Part shown: positions 1 through 8,931 of the stretch, in pieces
How positions within the stretch are numbered: position 1 is the stretch's first letter
How the letters are laid out: each line of letters starts with the position of its first letter
NCBI RefSeq assembly: GCF_003412455.1
Contig: NZ_QTJU01000012.1
Span: 98,113 to 162,112 of the forward strand
Source: Deminuibacter soli
GTDB lineage: Bacteria; Bacteroidota; Bacteroidia; Chitinophagales; Chitinophagaceae
DNA: 64,000 nucleotides
Reading direction: 5' to 3'
The notes under the pieces: generated by a model
Told to the model about the DNA's origin: nothing
Database searches by the model: none
The model's input: the letters and a program-made list of their open reading frames with translations, nothing else
Translations under genes and position numbers: made by a program

Positions 1-482
1 ACTTTAAACAAATTCAGGAGCTGATTAAGATTATCAATAAGAGCAACATCGGGGAATTGAGCATTGAGGAGAAAGAATTTAAGATCACTATCAAACAGAA
101 AGAAGACCAGCAGATACAGACCGTAGTTGCTGCCCCCTCAGCTCCCATATACGCACAGGCTCCCGTACAGCAGCTGGCCGCAGCGCCTGCAGCCGGTTCA
201 CTGCCTGCCGCACAGCAACCTGCTGCTGCACCGCAGAAAGACAACCTGATTACCATTAAAAGCCCGATGATTGGTACATTCTACCGTCGTCCCTCGCCCG
301 ATAAACCCATTTTCGCAGAAATCGGCGACGAAATTGCACCCGGTAAAGTGGTGTGCATTATTGAAGCCATGAAATTGTTTAATGAAATTGAAAGTGAAGT
401 AAGCGGCAAAATCGTAAAAATACTGGTAGAAGACGCCAGCCCGGTAGAATACGATCAGCCATTATTCCTGGTAGAACCTTAA
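1..482 (+). CDS. accB: Biotin carboxyl carrier protein of acetyl-CoA carboxylase (5' end cut by window edge)
   Basis: Carries the biotin that shuttles CO2 between biotin carboxylase and carboxyltransferase in the first step of fatty acid synthesis. The reading frame is open from base 3 (FKQIQELIKIINKSN), the usual AccB N-terminus after Met-Asp, so only about four bases of the gene are probably missing. An Ala/Pro/Gln-rich linker (bases about 120-235) leads to a C-terminal biotinyl domain with the attachment motif EAMKLFNE, Lys near residue 126 of the inferred full protein. A TTG at base 57 could be called as a start but would remove the conserved N-terminal helix. It is followed by accC after a 104-bp repeat-filled spacer, the standard accBC operon order. 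Confidence 0.96.
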   Translation, partial: FKQIQELIKIINKSNIGELSIEEKEFKITIKQKEDQQIQTVVAAPSAPIYAQAPVQQLAAAPAAGSLPAAQQPAAAPQKDNLITIKSPMIGTFYRRPSPDKPIFAEIGDEIAPGKVVCIIEAMKLFNEIESEVSGKIVKILVEDASPVEYDQPLFLVEP

Positions 483-483
483 C

Positions 484-579
484 TGGTTGATGGTTGCAGG
501 CTGCATTGTTGAATGGTTGCATTAACCATATAACCATCTGTCCATCGAACCATTACACCGCATTTTCAAATTTTCAAAT
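484..579. repeat. Period-8 degenerate tandem repeat filling the accB-accC spacer
   Basis: Read in steps of eight from base 484 the spacer is TGGTTGAT, GGTTGCAG, GCTGCATT, GTTGAATG, GTTGCATT, AACCATAT, AACCATCT, GTCCATCG, AACCATTA, CACCGCAT, TTTCAAAT, TTTCAAAT. The first five units carry GTTG, the next units its complement CAAC/AACC, so the tract is partly inverted. It begins two bases after the accB stop and ends seven bases before accC. Function unknown; it would be part of the accBC mRNA. Confidence 0.8.
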
Positions 580-586
580 TAGTTTG

Positions 587-1927
587 ATGTTTAAAAAAGT
601 ATTGATAGCCAATCGTGGCGAAATTGCCCTGCGCGTTATTCGCACCTGCAGGGAAATGGGTATTAAAACGGTGGCTGTTTATTCTACAGCAGATAAAGAC
701 AGCCTGCATGTAAAATTTGCGGATGAAGCTGTTTGTATCGGCAAGCCCCAGAGCAGCGATTCTTATCTCAACATTCCCCATATTATGGCTGCTGCAGAAA
801 TTACCAATGCAGACGCTATTCACCCGGGTTACGGCTTCCTGGCCGAGAATGCCCGTTTTGCACAGATTTGCGGTGATCATGGTATTAAATTCATAGGCCC
901 CACGCCGGATATGATTAATGCCATGGGCGATAAAATCACTGCCAAGGAAACCATGATTAAAGCAGGCGTTCCCGTTATCCCGGGCAGCGACGGCCTGCTG
1001 CAAAGCCTGGAACAGGCCATTGACCTGGCTAAAAACCAGGTGGGTTACCCTGTTATCCTGAAAGCCACAGCCGGTGGTGGTGGTAAAGGTATGCGCGTGG
1101 TATGGGAAGAAAGTGAGATGGAACGCGCTTACAACACAGCAAAAGCAGAAGCAGCCGCTTCTTTTAAAAACGACGGCATTTACATGGAGAAATTCGTGGA
1201 AGAGCCGCGCCATATTGAAATACAGGTAGCAGGCGACCGTTATGGTACTGTTTGTCACCTCAGCGAACGCGATTGCTCTATCCAGCGCCGTCACCAGAAA
1301 CTGGTAGAAGAATCACCTTCTCCTTTCATGACGCCAGAACTGCGCCAGAAAATGGGTGAAGCAGCTATTAAAGCTGCATCGGCCATTAACTATGAAAGTG
1401 TAGGTACCATCGAGTTCCTGGTAGATAAGCACCGCAACTTCTACTTCATGGAAATGAACACACGTATCCAGGTAGAACATTGCGTAACAGAAGAAGTGAT
1501 CAACTTCGACCTGATTAAAGAACAGCTGAAGATTGCGATGGGTGAAAAAATCTCCGGCCGCAACTACGAGCCACAGATGTATGCCATCGAATGCCGTATC
1601 AATGCCGAAGACCCGTACAATGATTTCCGTCCTTCACCGGGCCGCATCAACACGCTGCATACACCCGGCGGGCACGGTGTGCGTGTAGACAGCCATGTAT
1701 ACGCAGGTTATGTTATTCCGCCCTATTACGATTCCATGATCGGCAAGCTCATTACCGTGGCACGTACACGCGACGAAGCCATCGATACCATGTACCGTGC
1801 CCTCAGCGAATACGTGATTGAAGGTGTTAAAACCACCATCCCCTTCCACCTGCAGTTGATGCAGAACGAAGATTTCAGGAGCGGTAACTTCAATACCAAG
1901 TTCCTCGAAAGCTTTAAAATGAAGTAA
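587..1927 (+). CDS. accC: Biotin carboxylase subunit of acetyl-CoA carboxylase
   Basis: ATP-dependent carboxylation of the biotin on AccB using bicarbonate. The protein of 446 residues (E. coli AccC is about 449) has the ATP-grasp fold: N-terminal Rossmann-like start [14 protein letters not shown], the glycine-rich loop [12 protein letters not shown], and the catalytic stretch [10 protein letters not shown]. The ATG at 587 is chosen because [12 protein letters not shown] is the conserved AccC N-terminus; the frame stays open upstream but there it only translates the spacer repeat. Co-transcribed with accB and closed by a terminator about 25 bp after its stop. Confidence 0.97.
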   Translation: MFKKVLIANRGEIALRVIRTCREMGIKTVAVYSTADKDSLHVKFADEAVCIGKPQSSDSYLNIPHIMAAAEITNADAIHPGYGFLAENARFAQICGDHGIKFIGPTPDMINAMGDKITAKETMIKAGVPVIPGSDGLLQSLEQAIDLAKNQVGYPVILKATAGGGGKGMRVVWEESEMERAYNTAKAEAAASFKNDGIYMEKFVEEPRHIEIQVAGDRYGTVCHLSERDCSIQRRHQKLVEESPSPFMTPELRQKMGEAAIKAASAINYESVGTIEFLVDKHRNFYFMEMNTRIQVEHCVTEEVINFDLIKEQLKIAMGEKISGRNYEPQMYAIECRINAEDPYNDFRPSPGRINTLHTPGGHGVRVDSHVYAGYVIPPYYDSMIGKLITVARTRDEAIDTMYRALSEYVIEGVKTTIPFHLQLMQNEDFRSGNFNTKFLESFKMK

Positions 1928-1952
1928 ACACGTACAACGATAATCTTAAGAT

Positions 1953-1983
1953 AAAGGTCCTGGCTTTGCCGGGACCTTTTTGT
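1953..1983 (+). terminator. Rho-independent terminator of accBC
   Basis: AAAGGTCCTGG (1953-1963), short loop, CCGGGACCTTTT (1969-1980), one G-T pair, running into a T-rich stretch. Confidence 0.8.
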
Positions 1984-2081
1984 TTATATATATTGCCCGA
2001 AGCTTTAGCCCATATGCCGGAATAAACAGGCAGTGGCGTATGGATTTATGTACATTGCAAGAGCCCATTAAACCGTTGAGT

Positions 2082-2657
2082 ATGCAAAATGATATTATTC
2101 TTCAAATAGGTAACCGCATTAAGGAAAAGCGAAAAGAGAACAGTATTACCCTGCAGGAGCTGGCAGAATCGGTAGGCGTAACCAAGGGCCTTATTTCACA
2201 GATCGAAAACAACCGCACCGTTCCGTCATTAACAGTACTGCTGAGCATTATAAAGGCCCTGCAGGTTGATTTGAACGAGTTTTTCGACAATATCTCCATG
2301 AAAGAGGCCGATGAGCCACTGCTGATAAAAGCCAGCCAGTACGAGACGGTAGAGCGCGAATACAAGCAGGGTTCCTATTACAGGCGTATTACTTCTTTCA
2401 AACAAAACGGCAAACTGGTAGATGTGGTGCTGTACCGCCAGGAAAAAGATGCGCCGCGCGGTTTTGTTTCTACCAATGCCTACGAATTTGATTATATGAT
2501 TAAAGGGGCCATGCAGTATACCATCGACGATAAAATATATGTGCTGGAAGAAGGGGACTCTTTTTATTATGATGCCAGGAAACCGCATTTAACCACCTGT
2601 TTAAGCAGTGACGATTGCACGATGCTGGTATTTTACTTTTTTGACGATCCTTCCTAA
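2082..2657 (+). CDS. XRE-family transcriptional regulator with C-terminal cupin domain
   Basis: A 191-residue regulator. An N-terminal helix-turn-helix of the Cro/C1 (HTH_3) type covers about residues 7-62 (RIKEKRKENSITLQELAESV, then SQIENNRTVPSL). A cupin_2 barrel forms the last 80 or so residues (EFDYMIKGAMQYTIDDKIYV, EEGDSFYYDARKPH). Such HTH-cupin proteins (PuuR type) bind a small molecule in the cupin and control adjacent catabolic genes. The ATG at 2082 is chosen because it directly precedes the HTH; the frame is open further upstream but with no conserved sequence. It lies 160 bp upstream of the SusC gene on the same strand, so it is the natural candidate regulator of the aminophosphonate locus; that link is inference. 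Confidence 0.88.
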   Translation: MQNDIILQIGNRIKEKRKENSITLQELAESVGVTKGLISQIENNRTVPSLTVLLSIIKALQVDLNEFFDNISMKEADEPLLIKASQYETVEREYKQGSYYRRITSFKQNGKLVDVVLYRQEKDAPRGFVSTNAYEFDYMIKGAMQYTIDDKIYVLEEGDSFYYDARKPHLTTCLSSDDCTMLVFYFFDDPS

Positions 2658-2780
2658 ATGTTAAATAAAATACTTTAAAGTTTAGTGATTCTAAAATTAA
2701 GCAATTGTTAAGCGCTAAAAGTTTACAATTACTTTACTATTTGTTAACGCCCATTCTTCGTCCTTCGGGATAGAGCCGGG

Positions 2781-2788
2781 TAGATTTG
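2781..2788 (+). promoter_or_regulatory. Bacteroidota -7 box (TAGATTTG) for the SusC gene
   Basis: Exact match to TAnnTTTG, 29 nt before the SusC start at 2818. No clear -33 TTTG at the usual 19-21 nt spacing, which would fit an activated promoter. The identical octamer occurs upstream of pckA on the other strand. Confidence 0.6.
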
Positions 2789-2817
2789 TGTTGTCACCCA
2801 ACTAATTGACAACACTT

Positions 2818-5800
2818 ATGAATCTGCAACTATCCCAAAGGTTCAGGGCGCCGTTACTTACCGTAATTGCCCTTTTCATGTTCAGTGTGGTGTTTGCGCA
2901 ATCTTTCCAGTTAAAAGGGAAGATTACAGACGCTACTTCCAAAAATCCCGTAGCCGGTGCTACCATTGCAAGCCGTGTATCGGGCAAATCCGTAGCCACC
3001 GGTAATGATGGTGCTTTCAGCATTCCATCTGCCAAAGGTGACGCCTTAACCATCTCTTATGTAGGTTATGATGTGAAGCTGGTGGATGTAACCGGCGACG
3101 CGTTTCTCGACCTCGAAATCAACGCTTCTTCCAAGCAGCTGAGCGAAGTGGTGGTAACCGCTTTCGGTATCAAGAAAGAAACCAGGAAGCTGGGTTATGC
3201 CGTTCAGGAAATCAAGGGTGAAGACCTGGTAAAAGCCAGGGATCAAAACCCGGTTACAGGCTTAACCGGTAAAATCGCCGGTTTATCTGTAGGCCCTTCT
3301 GCCGAACTGCTGCGCAAACCTACCGTTATCCTGCGCGGTAACGAAATAAGCCTGTATGTGGTAGATGGTGTGCCAATTAGCTCAGACACCTGGAATATCA
3401 GTCCGGATGATGTGGAAACCTACACCGTACTGAAAGGGCCAACTGCTGCTGCCCTGTATGGCGCCCGTGCACAATATGGTGCCATTTTGATCACGACCAA
3501 AAAAGGATTGAAGAAAAAAGGCTTTACTGTTGAGCTGAACTCTACCAACTCATTTGATAAAGGTTTTATCGCTTTCCCACGTACGCAGGATGAATACGGT
3601 CCAGGCGAAAACGAACTGTATGCATTCGGTGACGGTAAGGGCGGTGGCCTGAATGACAATGATTATGACGTATGGGGTCCCAAATTCAACGGCCAGCTTA
3701 TTCCCCAGTATGATGGCAAATACGATCCCAACACCACTTTCACCACTACTTTCCCGGGTGGTAAGGTATGGACAGGTCATATTCAGCCAACACCGTTTAT
3801 TGCACGCGGTAAAGACAACCTGAAGCACTTTTTGCGTACAGGTTTCCAAACCACCGACAATATTTCGCTGAGCACTTCGGGTGACAACTACAACCTGCGT
3901 TTTTCTCTATCGCATTCTTACCAGCAGAGCATTATTCCCAACGAGCAGCTGAACATTACCAACTTTAACATGTACGGCTCTTACAATCCCAGTTCACGTT
4001 TAAAAGTGGAAGGTAGCCTGAACTACAACAGGCAGTATACCCCCAACTTCCCGGATGTGGATTATGGTCCCAACAGCTTAATCTACAACATGGCTGTATG
4101 GACAGGTGCTGACTGGGATGTGAATGCGCCTGATATCAAAGGCATCTGGCAGCCTGGTAAAGTAGGTACACAGTCTGTTTTTGCCGAATACCAGCGTTAC
4201 CACAACCCATGGTTCATGGTGAAAGAGTGGACACGCGGCCACTACAAAAACGATATTTTCGGTTATGTAGCTGCTACGTATAAAATTGACAACCACCTGA
4301 ACCTGCTGGCCCGTACGCAGATCACTACGTACGACCTGCTGCGCAATGAAAAAATGCCTTATTCCGCCCACCCTTATGGCCGTGAGCAGAACCAGGGTGA
4401 TTACCGCGAAGACCGCCGCAGCCTGTTTGAAAACAATACAGACCTGCAGCTGAACTTCAACTACCGCGTGGGTGACTTCCTGGGCCTGAGCGGTTTGGTA
4501 GGAGGTACCGGCCGGTTCTTTAACTACAACTCCAGCTTTACCTCTACCGATTATTTAAGCGTGCCTGGTGTATACAGCTTCAGCAATTCGCTGAACCCTG
4601 TGCAGGCCAGCAGCTTTGCCAGCGATATGCGTGTGTACAGCGGTTATGCATCACTGGACGCCGCACTGGGTAAATATGCAAACATTGGTTTTACCAGCCG
4701 CTGGGATAAATCATCTGCAGCGCCTATCGGTTACCAGTCGTTCTTTTACCCAAGCGTATCCGTATCTACCGTTATCTCTGATTATGTAAAACTGCCTGAA
4801 GCTATTTCATTGCTGAAGCTGCGTGCATCTTATGCGAACGTACGTGCCGATGCTACCAGTGCAGAAGTAGGTACAGCACCGTTCTCAACAATTTCAGCGC
4901 TGGGCGGTTCACCATCAGGCCACAGCATTACCGATTACCCGCTGGGTTATGGCAACAACTATTTATCACCCTATGGCGGACCTAACTATGCATTAATTGC
5001 CGCTTACTCGGTGAACAAAAATTACAACAACCAGCCTTCAGCGAGCTATACCAACAATATTTACAACGCCAATATCAAAACCGCAACGCGCGTAAACTAT
5101 GAAGAAGGTTTTGATATCCGCTTCCTGAAAAACAGGCTGGGCTTAAGCGCTACTGCATTCCAGTACGTAGATGGCCCGCAAATTCTGCAGAACACCATTT
5201 CTTCTTCAACCGGCTACGGGTACTACTATCTGAACGCGCTGAAAACAAAGAAAACAGGTTATGAAGTATCACTGCAGGGCACACCGGTAAAAACGAGGAC
5301 AGGCTTTAACTGGGATGTGCTGGTAAACTGGTCAACCTTCCGTGAAAAATATGACGAGCTGCCTCCGGGACAGCAGTTGTATAACACCTTCTATAAAAAA
5401 GGCGACCGTGTAGATAAATTCTACGGTACTGCATTTGTAAGAACACAGGATGGCAAAATTATCAACGATAACGCAGGCAAACCTTTAACAGATTCACGTG
5501 CTGCACAGTTCCTGGGTTATTTGAATGCCGATTATGCATGGAGCATTTACAACAAACTGAGCTACCGCGGCCTGTCGATGGGCTTCCAGTTTGACGGAAG
5601 CGTAGGTGGTAAAATGGTTGATTACATGCGCAACAAAACCATGCGCGGTGGCCGTAACATAGAAACTGCAGAAGGTGCACTGGGTGCCGCCCGTTCAGCC
5701 GATAACGACCATGCAGGTGATGCCAACTACAAAGGTGTATATGTAGGTGAAGGTGTGGTATTAACCAGCGGCCAGATTAACTACAACTCTACTACCGGTG

Positions 5801-6147
5801 CTATTGACAATTACAAAGACCTCACGTTTGCGCCCAACAAGAATGTGGCAACCGTACAGGACTATGTAAGTAAATACTACGGCATCGACGAATCGAACCT
5901 CATGAGTAAAAGCTACGCCAAACTGCGCGAAGTAACCATTGGTTACGATCTGCCTGCAAAATGGCTGAACAGAACATTTATGAGCAAGGTAACCGTATCG
6001 CTGGTAGGCCGCAACCTGATTTACTTCTATGGCGACAAACGCTTTAAAGATGTGGATCTTGACCAGTACAACGGTCCTACCTCGCTGTCAGTACTGCAAT
6101 CGCCCACTACCCGCAGGTATGGTATTAACCTGAATGTTGTATTCTAA
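2818..6147 (+). CDS. SusC/RagA-type TonB-dependent outer-membrane transporter
   Basis: A 1109-residue outer-membrane porin-like importer energised by TonB. It has a signal peptide ending FMFSVVFAQ, a CarboxypepD_reg-like domain (about residues 32-110, LKGKITDATSKNPVAGATI), a TonB-box-like SEVVVTAFG, a plug domain (VDGVPI, LKGPTAAALYGARAQYGAIL) and a 22-strand barrel ending in the typical terminal Phe (GINLNVVF). The ATG at 2818 is preferred to a TTG at 2806 because it begins the signal peptide. A SusD-like gene follows after 20 bp. SusCD pairs usually import glycans or peptides; here the downstream genes suggest a phosphonate-containing ligand, which is inference from context. Confidence 0.95.
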   Translation: MNLQLSQRFRAPLLTVIALFMFSVVFAQSFQLKGKITDATSKNPVAGATIASRVSGKSVATGNDGAFSIPSAKGDALTISYVGYDVKLVDVTGDAFLDLEINASSKQLSEVVVTAFGIKKETRKLGYAVQEIKGEDLVKARDQNPVTGLTGKIAGLSVGPSAELLRKPTVILRGNEISLYVVDGVPISSDTWNISPDDVETYTVLKGPTAAALYGARAQYGAILITTKKGLKKKGFTVELNSTNSFDKGFIAFPRTQDEYGPGENELYAFGDGKGGGLNDNDYDVWGPKFNGQLIPQYDGKYDPNTTFTTTFPGGKVWTGHIQPTPFIARGKDNLKHFLRTGFQTTDNISLSTSGDNYNLRFSLSHSYQQSIIPNEQLNITNFNMYGSYNPSSRLKVEGSLNYNRQYTPNFPDVDYGPNSLIYNMAVWTGADWDVNAPDIKGIWQPGKVGTQSVFAEYQRYHNPWFMVKEWTRGHYKNDIFGYVAATYKIDNHLNLLARTQITTYDLLRNEKMPYSAHPYGREQNQGDYREDRRSLFENNTDLQLNFNYRVGDFLGLSGLVGGTGRFFNYNSSFTSTDYLSVPGVYSFSNSLNPVQASSFASDMRVYSGYASLDAALGKYANIGFTSRWDKSSAAPIGYQSFFYPSVSVSTVISDYVKLPEAISLLKLRASYANVRADATSAEVGTAPFSTISALGGSPSGHSITDYPLGYGNNYLSPYGGPNYALIAAYSVNKNYNNQPSASYTNNIYNANIKTATRVNYEEGFDIRFLKNRLGLSATAFQYVDGPQILQNTISSSTGYGYYYLNALKTKKTGYEVSLQGTPVKTRTGFNWDVLVNWSTFREKYDELPPGQQLYNTFYKKGDRVDKFYGTAFVRTQDGKIINDNAGKPLTDSRAAQFLGYLNADYAWSIYNKLSYRGLSMGFQFDGSVGGKMVDYMRNKTMRGGRNIETAEGALGAARSADNDHAGDANYKGVYVGEGVVLTSGQINYNSTTGAIDNYKDLTFAPNKNVATVQDYVSKYYGIDESNLMSKSYAKLREVTIGYDLPAKWLNRTFMSKVTVSLVGRNLIYFYGDKRFKDVDLDQYNGPTSLSVLQSPTTRRYGINLNVVF

Positions 6148-6167
6148 ACACCATTAACAAGCATAGT

Positions 6168-7772
6168 ATGAAAAAATTAATATACCGGTTATTGCTGTTG
6201 CCTGTAATGGGTACGGTGGTACTAACCACGAGCTGTAAAAAAAGCTTCGACAGTCTTAACTCAAACCCCAACGTGCCTACCACCGTGCAGCCTTCACTGC
6301 TGCTCAACGGCGTGTTGTTTAACATGTACGATGCGCCCTATACCATGAAGGAAAGATGGGGCCAGTACTATTGCTGTAACTACGATTATTATGGCAATAA
6401 CAAATACGATTTCGGCGGTATGGATGATTATTACAACACGCTGAAGAACGTACAGAAAATGGAAGCGCAGGCCATTGCCTATGGCGGTGAAGCGGTAAAC
6501 CCGTACGAGGCGCTGGGTAAATTTTTCAGGGCTTATTTCTTTACCAAAATGAGCCTGGAAGTGGGTGATTTGCCCATGAACGATGCATTGAAGGGGGAAG
6601 CTACGCTTACACCGAAATACAATACGCAGAAAGAGATCTTTATCCAGGCGTTTAAATGGCTCGATTCGGCCAATACCGACCTGGGCCAGCTGGCGAGCAA
6701 GGCAAGCAGCAACACAGCCGAAGGCCAGACACTGAAAGGCGATTTTTATTTCGGCAGCACTTCCAACCCGCTGGCACAGTGGCAGAAAGTGGTGAATGCC
6801 TACAGGCTGCGCCTGCTCATTAACCTGAGCATCAGGGTAGCAGATGCTGACCTGAACATCAAACAGCAGTTTGCGGATATCATCAACAACCCCGGCAAAT
6901 ACCCCTTGCTGCAGGATGCCAATGATAACCTCCAGTTTCTCTATATCGCGCCTACCAACCTGTATCCCAACAACAAGAATAACTTTGGTAACGATGCCCT
7001 GCGTTACAATACTTCGGGTACTTACATCGGGCTACTTACTTCTTTAAAAGATCCGCGTGTGTTTGTAACAGCCGAGCCTGCAACAGCCAAACTGGACAAA
7101 GGCATTGCAGCCACCAGCTTTGACGCATTTGTTGGTGCTGACCCCGGCGAAGACCTGGGTGACATGTACAAGGAAACCAATGCAGGCGTGTACTCACTGC
7201 TGAACAGGAAACGTTATTATGATGGTTATACAGGCGAGCCCAGCATACAGGTAGGTTATGCAGAACAGTGTTTCAATATTGCAGAAGCCATTAACCGCGG
7301 CTGGATAAGCGGCAATGCAGAAAGCTACTACAAAACCGGTATGCTTACCTCACTGGCTTTTTACGGTATTCCGCAAACAGGTTCATTAACTGTGTACTTC
7401 CTGAAAAGAGGTGCCAGCTTGGGTACGTATGACAGCTATACTGTAAACACTGATTTTGCAGCATACTATGGCCAGCCTACGGTTGCTTATGCCGGCAATA
7501 ACCCCGATGGTTTGAAAGAAATATTGCTGCAGAAATACCTGGCATTGTTCCGTCATTCGGGTTTGGAAGCCTACTACCAGAACCGCAGAACACAAATACC
7601 GGTGTTTACCACTGGTCCGGGTACAGGTAACAGTGAGCGTATTCCCAAGCGTTTCCAGTACCCCTCTGCAGAACGTTCGGCCAATACCACCAACTATACC
7701 GATGCGCTTAAAAACCAGTACAGCGGCAACGATGATATCAACGGTACCATGTGGCTGTTGAAAAGCAACTAA
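6168..7772 (+). CDS. SusD/RagB-like substrate-binding outer-membrane lipoprotein
   Basis: The 534-residue partner lid of the SusC-like transporter, binding substrate at the cell surface. A lipoprotein signal peptide ends in the lipobox-like TTSC (Cys near residue 23) followed by KKSFDSLNSNPNVP, the pattern of the SusD-like subgroup often annotated as nutrient-binding lipoprotein (SusD-like_2). The rest is the helical TPR-type fold (for example EALGKFFRAYFFTKMSLEVGD). Twenty bases separate it from the SusC gene; a terminator-like hairpin follows before the next gene. Ligand not deducible from sequence. Confidence 0.93.
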   Translation: MKKLIYRLLLLPVMGTVVLTTSCKKSFDSLNSNPNVPTTVQPSLLLNGVLFNMYDAPYTMKERWGQYYCCNYDYYGNNKYDFGGMDDYYNTLKNVQKMEAQAIAYGGEAVNPYEALGKFFRAYFFTKMSLEVGDLPMNDALKGEATLTPKYNTQKEIFIQAFKWLDSANTDLGQLASKASSNTAEGQTLKGDFYFGSTSNPLAQWQKVVNAYRLRLLINLSIRVADADLNIKQQFADIINNPGKYPLLQDANDNLQFLYIAPTNLYPNNKNNFGNDALRYNTSGTYIGLLTSLKDPRVFVTAEPATAKLDKGIAATSFDAFVGADPGEDLGDMYKETNAGVYSLLNRKRYYDGYTGEPSIQVGYAEQCFNIAEAINRGWISGNAESYYKTGMLTSLAFYGIPQTGSLTVYFLKRGASLGTYDSYTVNTDFAAYYGQPTVAYAGNNPDGLKEILLQKYLALFRHSGLEAYYQNRRTQIPVFTTGPGTGNSERIPKRFQYPSAERSANTTNYTDALKNQYSGNDDINGTMWLLKSN

Positions 7773-7795
7773 ACCAAGGTTTTTCATAAAGTGTA

Positions 7796-7831
7796 AAGCG
7801 AAGCCCTGCGGGGCTTTGCTTACTTCTTTTT
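7796..7831 (+). terminator. Intra-operon terminator-like hairpin after the SusD gene
   Basis: AAGCGAAGCCC (7796-7806), loop TGCG, GGGCTTTGCTT (7811-7821), one G-T pair, then ACTTCTTTTT. It ends 15 nt before the next ATG. It probably lets only part of transcription reach the enzymes, giving more SusCD than enzyme. Confidence 0.6.
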
Positions 7832-7846
7832 ATAACAGTGTATACC

Positions 7847-8917
7847 ATGAAAAAAATCGCACTCTCACTTGCAGTAATGCTTAGCCTCACTGGTCTGCAT
7901 GCGCAGCATAAACAGGCGCAGAACCTGGTAATTGTAACCCTCGACGGCATGCGTTGGGAAGAGGTATTCGGCGGCGCAGACAGCGCACTGATTCATGCCT
8001 TTACAGAAGACCCCAAAGAAGAAGAAAAGAAGTGGTGGGTAAACGACGCCAATGCGCGCCGCAGCACCTTGTTCCCGTTTTTGTGGAGCGAAGTGGTTGC
8101 CAAAGGCCAGTTGTTCGGCAACCGCAACAAAGGCAGTTATGTGAATGTAACCAACCCATACCGTTTCTCTTATCCCGGCTACAACGAAATCTTTACCGGC
8201 TATCCTGATACAGCTGTAAACTCGAACGATAAGGTGCTGAACAAAAACACCAATGTACTGGAGTTTATCAACAAACAGAAAGGCTTTGAAGGCAAGGTGG
8301 CTGCGTTTACTACCTGGGATGTGTTTCCCTATATTCTCAACGCACAGCGCAGCGGTATTTATGTGAACACTGATACTGATACGCTGGCCGGCAATGCAGC
8401 CGTATTAAAGCTCACGAACGATTTTCAACGCCTGGCACCGCGCCCCATCGGTGTGCGCCCGGATGTAATTACCTACCTCGCTGCACGTGAATATTTAAAA
8501 GCCAATAAGCCACGTGTGCTGTACATTGCCTTTGATGAAACAGATGATTTTGCGCATGGCGGTTTGTACGATCAGTACCTGAAAGCAGCACACGCCGAAG
8601 ATGCCATGATTGCCGATATATGGCACCTGCTGCAGTCAACACCCGGTTATGCCAACAATACGGTGCTACTGGTAACCTGCGATCATGGCCGTGGCGATAA
8701 GATTAAAAAACAATGGCGTGATCATGGTGCCAAAGTGGAAGATGCCGACCAGATATGGATGGCAGCCATGGGCCCCGGTATAAAACCATTGGGAGAAGAT
8801 ACGCATACGCAATTGTATCAACGCCAGCTGGCGCCTACCATGGCTGCATTGCTGGGCTTTGATTTTGTGCCTGCACATCCTGTGGTTAAACCTGTGAGCA
8901 ATTTACTTGAACAATAA
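7847..8917 (+). CDS. Secreted alkaline-phosphatase-superfamily hydrolase
   Basis: A 356-residue protein with a cleavable signal peptide (MKKIALSLAVMLSLTGLHA), so periplasmic. The fold is the alkaline phosphatase/NPP/sulfatase type, often auto-annotated as phosphoglyceromutase. Candidate metal and catalytic residues: Asp33 (TLDGMRW), nucleophile Ser108 (RFSYPGYNEIFTG), Asp233/234 and His237 (DETDDFAHGG), Asp279-His280 (TCDHGRGD) and His293 (WRDHG). The family includes phosphodiesterases and phosphonoacetate hydrolase (PhnA). Between a SusCD pair and a PhnZ-like oxygenase, a role in freeing an aminophosphonate from an ester or lipid head group is plausible but unproven. ATG 7847 is chosen over a GTG at 7838 because it starts the signal peptide. 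Confidence 0.85.
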   Translation: MKKIALSLAVMLSLTGLHAQHKQAQNLVIVTLDGMRWEEVFGGADSALIHAFTEDPKEEEKKWWVNDANARRSTLFPFLWSEVVAKGQLFGNRNKGSYVNVTNPYRFSYPGYNEIFTGYPDTAVNSNDKVLNKNTNVLEFINKQKGFEGKVAAFTTWDVFPYILNAQRSGIYVNTDTDTLAGNAAVLKLTNDFQRLAPRPIGVRPDVITYLAAREYLKANKPRVLYIAFDETDDFAHGGLYDQYLKAAHAEDAMIADIWHLLQSTPGYANNTVLLVTCDHGRGDKIKKQWRDHGAKVEDADQIWMAAMGPGIKPLGEDTHTQLYQRQLAPTMAALLGFDFVPAHPVVKPVSNLLEQ

Positions 8918-8931
8918 TAACTAAGACTGGC

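Noticed and set aside
2806..2820. TTG start four codons upstream of the SusC ATG
   Set aside because: The ATG begins a standard signal peptide, and the extra residues (MTTL) are not expected.
2818..7772. SusCD pair considered as a polysaccharide utilisation locus
   Set aside because: No glycoside hydrolase, polysaccharide lyase or sulfatase cluster is adjacent; the partner enzymes are of phosphonate metabolism.
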